DNA from: SIG299 sp964541485
Lineage (GTDB): Bacteria > Bacillota > Clostridia > Lachnospirales > Lachnospiraceae
Direction of reading: 5' to 3'
Length of the DNA: 11,549 nt
Assembly (NCBI GenBank): GCA_964541485.1
Contig: CAZIQL010000071.1
Location: 1-11,549, forward strand
The notes beneath the pieces are model-generated. The model worked only from the letters and a program-made list of their open reading frames with translations. It did not search any database and was not told where the DNA came from. This document shows, piece after piece, positions 7,118 to 11,549 of the stretch (the first letter of the stretch is position 1; each line of letters starts with the position of its first letter). A program made the position numbers and the translations under genes.

Positions 7118-7185
7118 AAACACCGGAACTATCCTGGGGGACGCTACCTTCATAACTGTCTTCCTCCGATATAGTTCCGGTGTTT
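7118..7185. terminator. Bidirectional terminator between aroF and the NUDIX gene
   Basis: A perfect 15-base inverted repeat (7118-7132 and 7171-7185, core ACACCGGAACTAT) encloses a 38-nt loop. The plus strand ends in five T (7181-7186 region), the minus strand in seven T opposite 7114-7120, so it can end transcription of both convergent units. The unusually large loop could contain further pairing (a G-run against a C/T-rich stretch). Confidence 0.85.
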
Positions 7186-7220
7186 TTCACTTTCTTCTGT
7201 ATCATGTTCAGCGATTCACT

Positions 7221-7766
7221 TTATTTCCTGTTAATATACTTCTCCTTATAGGCAAGGATTGCTGCAATCGTCTTGGAGTCTGTAATTTCACCGGAAAAGA
7301 TACGCGCAATCAACTCTTCCACATCATATTTCTTCACTTCAAGAAATTCATCCTCATCGAGATGCTGTTCTGTCTTTACCAAATCTGTAGCACAGTAGAT
7401 TTCAATATACTCATCACAATATGCAAATGCGGAATGAAACTTAATCAAAAGTTCGATATTTCCACATTTATATCCGATTTCTTCTTCACACTCTCTGGCA
7501 GCAGCTGTTTTTCTGTCCTCTCCTGCATTTAAACAGCCTGCCGGTATTTCCAGTGAAAGTTTATCAACACCGGACCTATATTGACTTACCATAAAAATTT
7601 TTCCATCCGAGTCTACCGGCACAACCGCTGCAGCTCCATTGTGATGCAAGTAATCCCACGCCATTGTTTTTCCATCCGGTGTCTGCATGGTATCCTCATA
7701 AAAATCTAAAATTTTACCTTGGTGCTTTAATTCTCTATGTATTCTTTTTATCTGTCCGCTCAACAT
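7221..7766 (-). CDS. NUDIX hydrolase, ADP-ribose pyrophosphatase type
   Basis: 181 residues. The full Nudix box GX5EX7REUXEEXGU is present at residues 77-99 (G77, E83, R91-E92, E94-E95-E96 region, G98), binding the catalytic Mg2+. The preceding SLEIPAG and the overall length match the NudF/ADP-ribose pyrophosphatase group, which splits ADP-ribose to AMP and ribose-5-phosphate; substrate assignment by similarity is moderate. An acidic segment (about 130-140) lies in the usual place for the C-terminal helix region. The start has AAGGAG 6 nt upstream, and this site overlaps the proC stop, only 9 nt away, so the two genes are almost certainly one operon. Transcription ends at the 7118-7185 hairpin. 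Confidence 0.92.
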   Translation of the reverse strand: MLSGQIKRIHRELKHQGKILDFYEDTMQTPDGKTMAWDYLHHNGAAAVVPVDSDGKIFMVSQYRSGVDKLSLEIPAGCLNAGEDRKTAAARECEEEIGYKCGNIELLIKFHSAFAYCDEYIEIYCATDLVKTEQHLDEDEFLEVKKYDVEELIARIFSGEITDSKTIAAILAYKEKYINRK

Positions 7767-7775
7767 AATCTCTCC

Positions 7776-8576
7776 TTATTTTTTCATTTGAAGTGCTCTC
7801 TCATAACAAGCATCACATGCCTTTAATACGGCATTACGGAACCCGTTTTCTTCCAGTGCAGCAACACCTGCTATCGTTGTCCCGCCCGGTGAACATACAT
7901 TATCCTTTAATTTGCCCGGATGTTCTTTCGTTTCAAGAAGCATTTTTCCTGCCCCAATCATTGTCTGTGCCACCATATCATACGCCTGTTGTCTTGGAAT
8001 TCCGTATTTAACCGCACCATCTGCCAATGCCTCCATAAAAAGGTACATAAATGCCGGAGAACTTCCGCTTGCCACAACAGACGCATCCATCAGTCGCTCC
8101 GGAAGAATCACTACCTTTCCTACTTCCTCAAACAACGCTACAATGCTTTCCTTGAAATCTTCTTTTGTATCCTGCTCTCCAAAACAAACTGCAGTCATTC
8201 CTTCTAAGACCATTGCCGGTGTATTTGGCATTGTACGTACCACACCCGCTCTGTTTCCCGCAGCATTACGTAAATATTCTATAGTAACTCCGGGTGCCAG
8301 GGAAATAATCGCCTTGCTTTCGTTTAATTCTTCTTTTATTTCCGCAAGGATCTCATCAAAAAACTGAGGTTTTACAGCTAAAACAAGAATCTGTGACTCC
8401 TTAGCCAAAGCCTTCAGTGACTCTGCCGGAGAAACTCCAAGTTCATTTTTTATCTTATCATTTTTTTCCTCATGTGCGCAGCGGAATATTACCTGTTCCT
8501 TTCCAAACAGCCTCACCGCTCCGCAAAGAAGCGGATATCCCATATTTCCCGCACCGATAAACCCAATCTTTTTCAT
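7776..8576 (-). CDS. proC: Pyrroline-5-carboxylate reductase
   Basis: 266 residues, normal length. Reduces 1-pyrroline-5-carboxylate to L-proline with NAD(P)H, the last step of proline synthesis, in the cytosol. The Rossmann nucleotide loop is GFIGAGNMG (5-13, GxGxxG), followed by AVKPQ (67-71) and RTMPNTPA (114-121). The helical dimer-forming C-terminal domain carries SGSSPAF (170-176) and the family signature SPGGTTIAGVAALE (229-242). AGGAGG (8585-8590) lies 8 nt before the ATG. It is the first gene after its own promoter (8643-8671) and is followed at once by the NUDIX gene. Confidence 0.97.
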   Translation of the reverse strand: MKKIGFIGAGNMGYPLLCGAVRLFGKEQVIFRCAHEEKNDKIKNELGVSPAESLKALAKESQILVLAVKPQFFDEILAEIKEELNESKAIISLAPGVTIEYLRNAAGNRAGVVRTMPNTPAMVLEGMTAVCFGEQDTKEDFKESIVALFEEVGKVVILPERLMDASVVASGSSPAFMYLFMEALADGAVKYGIPRQQAYDMVAQTMIGAGKMLLETKEHPGKLKDNVCSPGGTTIAGVAALEENGFRNAVLKACDACYERALQMKK

Positions 8577-8642
8577 GATTTAATCCTCCTTATTTTCCTC
8601 CTTGTTTTTCTTCTTATATCCATTGGTTAAATTTTGATTCAC

Positions 8643-8671
8643 ATTTTAGTATATTTAGTTCTTTTTTGCAA
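8643..8671 (-). promoter_or_regulatory. Sigma-A promoter of proC-NUDIX
   Basis: Minus-strand TTGCAA (8666-8671), 17-nt spacer, TAAAAT (8643-8648). It sits directly after the rny terminator and about 65 nt before the proC start, as expected for an independent unit. Confidence 0.65.
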
Positions 8672-8683
8672 TATATAACAATG

Positions 8684-8730
8684 AAAAAAAGGATGTAACA
8701 GCCAATACCATATGTACGACTATTACATCC
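8684..8730 (-). terminator. Rho-independent terminator of rny
   Basis: Minus strand: an 11-bp stem (8720-8730 with 8691-8701, one G-U pair) of the form GGATGTAATAG/CTGTTACATCC, an 18-nt loop, then seven T (8690-8684). It lies 15 nt past the rny stop. Confidence 0.88.
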
Positions 8731-8745
8731 CAAATTTTTTCTTAC

Positions 8746-10302
8746 TTATTTTGCGTAATCAATTGCTCTTGATTCGCGGATAACATTGACTTTAATCTGT
8801 CCCGGATATTCTAACTCCGCTTCAATCTTCTTTGATAATTCTCTTGCCATCAGTACCATATCGTCATCCGATACCTGTTCCGGTACAACCATAACACGTA
8901 CCTCACGACCTGCCTGGATAGCAAAGGATTTATCCACTCCTTTAAAGCTGTTGGTAATATCTTCTAACTGCTTCAGTCGGTTTGTGTAAGCTTCCAGAGT
9001 CTCTCTTCTAGCACCCGGTCTTGCAGCAGAAATTGTGTCAGCAGCCTGTACAATACATGCAATTAACGACTGGAATTCCACATCACCATGGTGAGCTTCT
9101 ACAGCATTGATGACAATTGGAGATTCCTTATACTTGCGGCATAAGTCAACACCAATCTGTACATGTGTGCCTTCCATTTCACGGTCTATCGATTTTCCGA
9201 TGTCATGTAATAAACCTGCACGCTTTGCAAGTCTGACATCAACACCAATCTCAGCAGCTAATAAACCGGAAAGGATGGAAACTTCTACAGAATGCTTTAA
9301 TGCATTCTGTCCATAGCTTGTACGGAATTTCATTCTACCAAGAAGTTTGATAAGCTCCGGATGAATACCATGAACGCCAACCTCTAAGGCTGCCGATTCA
9401 CCTTCTTCACGGATCATGGTCTCAACTTCCTTCTGGGCCTTTTCCACCATTTCTTCAATTCTGGCCGGATGAATACGTCCGTCTACAATCAGTTTTTCAA
9501 GTGCAATACGGGCAACCTCACGACGAATCGGATCAAATCCGGAAAGGATAACTGCTTCCGGTGTATCATCAATAATGAGTTCAACGCCGGTCATTGTCTC
9601 AAGAGTTCTGATGTTTCGTCCCTCTCTACCAATAATTCTACCCTTCATTTCGTCATTTGGAAGCTGTACTACGGAAATTGTAGTCTCTGCCACATGATCT
9701 GCCGCACAACGCTGAATGGCCGATACGATATATTCCTTCGCTTTCTTATCAGCTTCTTCCTTTGCATTGTTCTCAAGTTCCTTAATCAGAACCGCAGTCT
9801 CATGCTTTACTTCATCTTCCACAGACTTAATAAGATATTCCTTAGCTTGTTCGGAGGTTAATCCCGAGATTTTCTCAAGCTCCTGCACCTGATGCTTGTG
9901 GAATTCTTCCACTTCGCCGCGCAAACGGTCGAGTTCAGCTTCCTTTGCATTCAGCTTGGATTCCCGTTTTTCCAATGTTTCCGCCTTTTTGTCAATCGCT
10001 TCTTCTTTAGAAAGAACTCTCTTTTCATAGCGCTGAATTTCAGCTCTACGCTCCTTGGATTCTCTCTCAAGCTCATTCTTAGTCTTAATCGACTCTTCCT
10101 TTGCTTCGAGCAACGCTTCACGTTTCTTTGTCTCTGCAGTCTTTAAAGCCTCATCAATAATTTCTCTGGCCTTCACTTCTGCTGTACCAACTTTAGCCTC
10201 ATAGACTTTCTTACGGTAAGCAATTGCAACAAACCAAACGACGAGTCCTACCACAACCGCAACTGCCAATAACGCGATGACAAACACGATCGGATCGTTC
10301 AC
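8746..10302 (-). CDS. rny: Ribonuclease Y
   Basis: 518 residues, standard length. RNase Y is the membrane-bound endoribonuclease that starts mRNA decay in many Firmicutes. Order of parts: a transmembrane helix (about 4-28), a long charged coiled coil (about 35-190, rich in K/E/R), a KH RNA-binding domain with the loop IIGREGRN (223-230), and an HD catalytic domain with H337 and the H366-D367 pair (LLHDIGKSID), plus H404-H405. The start codon is GTG, supported by a full AAGGAGGT site (10309-10316) 6 nt upstream; no better ATG is near. It has its own promoter-like sequence and a strong terminator, although no terminator separates it from miaB upstream. Confidence 0.98.
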   Translation of the reverse strand: MNDPIVFVIALLAVAVVVGLVVWFVAIAYRKKVYEAKVGTAEVKAREIIDEALKTAETKKREALLEAKEESIKTKNELERESKERRAEIQRYEKRVLSKEEAIDKKAETLEKRESKLNAKEAELDRLRGEVEEFHKHQVQELEKISGLTSEQAKEYLIKSVEDEVKHETAVLIKELENNAKEEADKKAKEYIVSAIQRCAADHVAETTISVVQLPNDEMKGRIIGREGRNIRTLETMTGVELIIDDTPEAVILSGFDPIRREVARIALEKLIVDGRIHPARIEEMVEKAQKEVETMIREEGESAALEVGVHGIHPELIKLLGRMKFRTSYGQNALKHSVEVSILSGLLAAEIGVDVRLAKRAGLLHDIGKSIDREMEGTHVQIGVDLCRKYKESPIVINAVEAHHGDVEFQSLIACIVQAADTISAARPGARRETLEAYTNRLKQLEDITNSFKGVDKSFAIQAGREVRVMVVPEQVSDDDMVLMARELSKKIEAELEYPGQIKVNVIRESRAIDYAK

Positions 10303-10384
10303 AGGAACACCTCCTTATTCAGTTTTTATTGTACTATTTTAAAATCCTACTAAGGTCAATTTTAAAACAAATTACAACATATAA

Positions 10385-10413
10385 ATATTATACTTTTTTT
10401 AGTAGTCTGTCAA
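10385..10413 (-). promoter_or_regulatory. Probable promoter of rny
   Basis: Minus-strand perfect TTGACA (10408-10413). The perfect TATAAT (10387-10392) is only 15 nt away; TAATAT (10385-10390) sits at the ideal 17 nt. Either could serve as the -10. The leader would be about 80 nt. Confidence 0.6.
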
Positions 10414-10468
10414 GTATTGCCACACAATTTCTTGGGTTTAATTTTTTAATATACCATATTAGCACTCA

Positions 10469-11549
10469 TTATTGCACGATTTCTCCAATATAATAAAATC
10501 CTTTGCACTCTTTCAGGTGTACATTAACAAAGCTACCAATCAAAGAAACATCCCCCGGAAAATGCACCAAAAGATTGTTGCTTAATCTTCCGGTCAGCAT
10601 TCCTTCTCCCTGGGAATTTTCTTCTTCTACCAGAACCTCCATTATTTTTCCTTCATAACGGTTTGCCTGCGCCTCCGAAACAACCTTAATCTCATCCAAC
10701 AAAAGATCAAACCATTCCTTGACCTGTTCTTCCGGAACCTGGTTTTCCATTTTTGCTGCCACGGTTCCGCTACGCTTTGAATAAATAAAGGTATATGCCG
10801 AATCAAAACCGACTTTTCTTACAACATCCACTGTTTCCATGAAATCTTCCTTTGTTTCCCCCGGAAAACCTACAATAATATCTGTTGTCAAAGAAATCTC
10901 CGGCATTGCCGTTTTTATCTTCTCCACAAGGGTAAGGTAATCTTCTTTTGTATACTTACGGTTCATTTCTTTTAAGATTCTTGTGCTTCCTGACTGCATC
11001 GGCAAATGCAGATGCGTGCAAATCTTGTTTGAGTTTTTCATCACTTCAATCAGTTCATCCGACAAATCCTTTGGATGTGATGTCATAAAACGAATCCGAC
11101 GGATGCCTTCTACCTTTTCCACTTCGCGTAAAAGTTCTGCAAACGTCATCGGCACGTCCAATGTTTTTCCGTAAGAATTAACATTCTGCCCCAGCAGCAT
11201 GATTTCTACAATTCCTTCCGCTGCAAGCTTTTTAACTTCATTGATAATATCCTCCGGCTTGCGGCTTCTTTCCCTGCCTCGCACATATGGTACAATACAG
11301 TAGCTGCAAAAGTTATTGCAGCCGTACATAATATTTACACCTGCCTTAAAGACATATTTATGTTCACTTGGCAAGTCCTCAACAATCTGGTCGGTACCTT
11401 CCCAGACATCCACGACCATCTTATTCTTTAAGATGTCCTCGTATAAAAGCTCCGCCAGCTTAAAAATATTGTGCGTTCCGAAAATAATATCTACAAACCG
11501 GTAGCTCTTACGGATTTTTTCCACAACATGCGCTTCCTGCATCATACAG
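10469..11549 (-). CDS. miaB: tRNA-2-methylthio-N6-dimethylallyladenosine synthase MiaB (N-terminus outside window)
   Basis: The C-terminal ~360 residues of a radical-SAM methylthiotransferase that adds a methylthio group to i6A37 of tRNAs reading UNN codons. The frame is open to the right edge, and the codon before the first visible Met is TGT. The sequence therefore reads C-M-M-Q-E, matching the third cluster-binding cysteine of the N-terminal UPF0004 domain, and the Met at 11545 is internal rather than the start. The radical-SAM motif CNNFCSYC (C76, C80, C83 counted from that Met) binds the second 4Fe-4S cluster. GQNVNSYG and LHLPMQSGS are typical MiaB blocks, which separate it from RimO and MtaB. 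The last ~65 residues form the TRAM RNA-binding domain. In Clostridia miaB is often followed by mutS; here rny comes next instead. Confidence 0.95.
   Translation of the reverse strand, partial: CMMQEAHVVEKIRKSYRFVDIIFGTHNIFKLAELLYEDILKNKMVVDVWEGTDQIVEDLPSEHKYVFKAGVNIMYGCNNFCSYCIVPYVRGRERSRKPEDIINEVKKLAAEGIVEIMLLGQNVNSYGKTLDVPMTFAELLREVEKVEGIRRIRFMTSHPKDLSDELIEVMKNSNKICTHLHLPMQSGSTRILKEMNRKYTKEDYLTLVEKIKTAMPEISLTTDIIVGFPGETKEDFMETVDVVRKVGFDSAYTFIYSKRSGTVAAKMENQVPEEQVKEWFDLLLDEIKVVSEAQANRYEGKIMEVLVEEENSQGEGMLTGRLSNNLLVHFPGDVSLIGSFVNVHLKECKGFYYIGEIVQ

Noticed and set aside
7912..8367. 151-codon open frame on the plus strand, opposite proC
   Set aside because: Antisense to a clear proC with all motifs; no supporting ribosome site or recognisable protein features.
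9469..9861. 130-codon open frame on the plus strand, opposite rny
   Set aside because: Lies over the coiled coil and KH region of RNase Y; the composition is that of a reverse-complement shadow.
10447..10461. Perfect palindrome TAATAT-ACC-ATATTA after miaB as a terminator
   Set aside because: The stem is only six A-T pairs and on the minus strand it is followed by an A-run rather than a T-run.
10459..10467. TTAGCACTC, identical to one half of the CIRCE (HrcA) operator, just past miaB
   Set aside because: The matching GAGTGCTAA half is absent at the required 9-base spacing; only a half-site by chance.

Overview
This window looks like core chromosome from a low-GC Gram-positive anaerobe, most likely a Clostridia member of the Lachnospiraceae type. 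The evidence is the AT-rich intergenic DNA, strong AGGAGG-type ribosome sites, sigma-A-like promoters, U-tailed hairpin terminators, and a gene set typical of Firmicutes (ScpA/ScpB, RNase Y, DacF-like carboxypeptidase, pyrimidine-nucleoside phosphorylase). I cannot fix the genus from the sequence alone. I see no insertion sequence, prophage, CRISPR array, tRNA or rRNA.

Layout, left to right. Positions 1-3088 hold a minus-strand operon: a membrane-anchored metallophosphoesterase, scpA, scpB, and the N-terminal part of a SWIM-type SNF2 helicase that runs off the left edge. Its near-consensus promoter lies over the end of the next gene upstream, dacF (3080-4252). A hairpin terminator (4315-4350) separates dacF from pdp (4361-5686). 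A gap of about 390 bases then holds two divergent promoters, one for pdp with a long leader and one for the only plus-strand gene, a class I DAHP synthase (6080-7111). A shared two-way terminator (7118-7185) lies between that gene and the convergent minus-strand pair proC and NUDIX hydrolase (7221-8576). These have their own promoter just past the terminator of rny (8746-10302). miaB enters from the right edge (10469-11549).

Most genes are housekeeping: chromosome condensation (ScpA/ScpB, possibly helped by the helicase), cell-wall trimming (DacF), nucleoside salvage (Pdp), entry to aromatic amino-acid synthesis (DAHP synthase), proline synthesis (ProC), nucleotide clean-up (NUDIX), mRNA turnover (RNase Y) and tRNA modification (MiaB). 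I found no convincing undescribed system. The points most worth a second look are the roughly 190-nt pdp leader with paired repeats and an attenuator-like hairpin, the phosphoesterase and SNF2 helicase placed on either side of scpAB, and a non-standard residue in the likely feedback pocket of the DAHP synthase.
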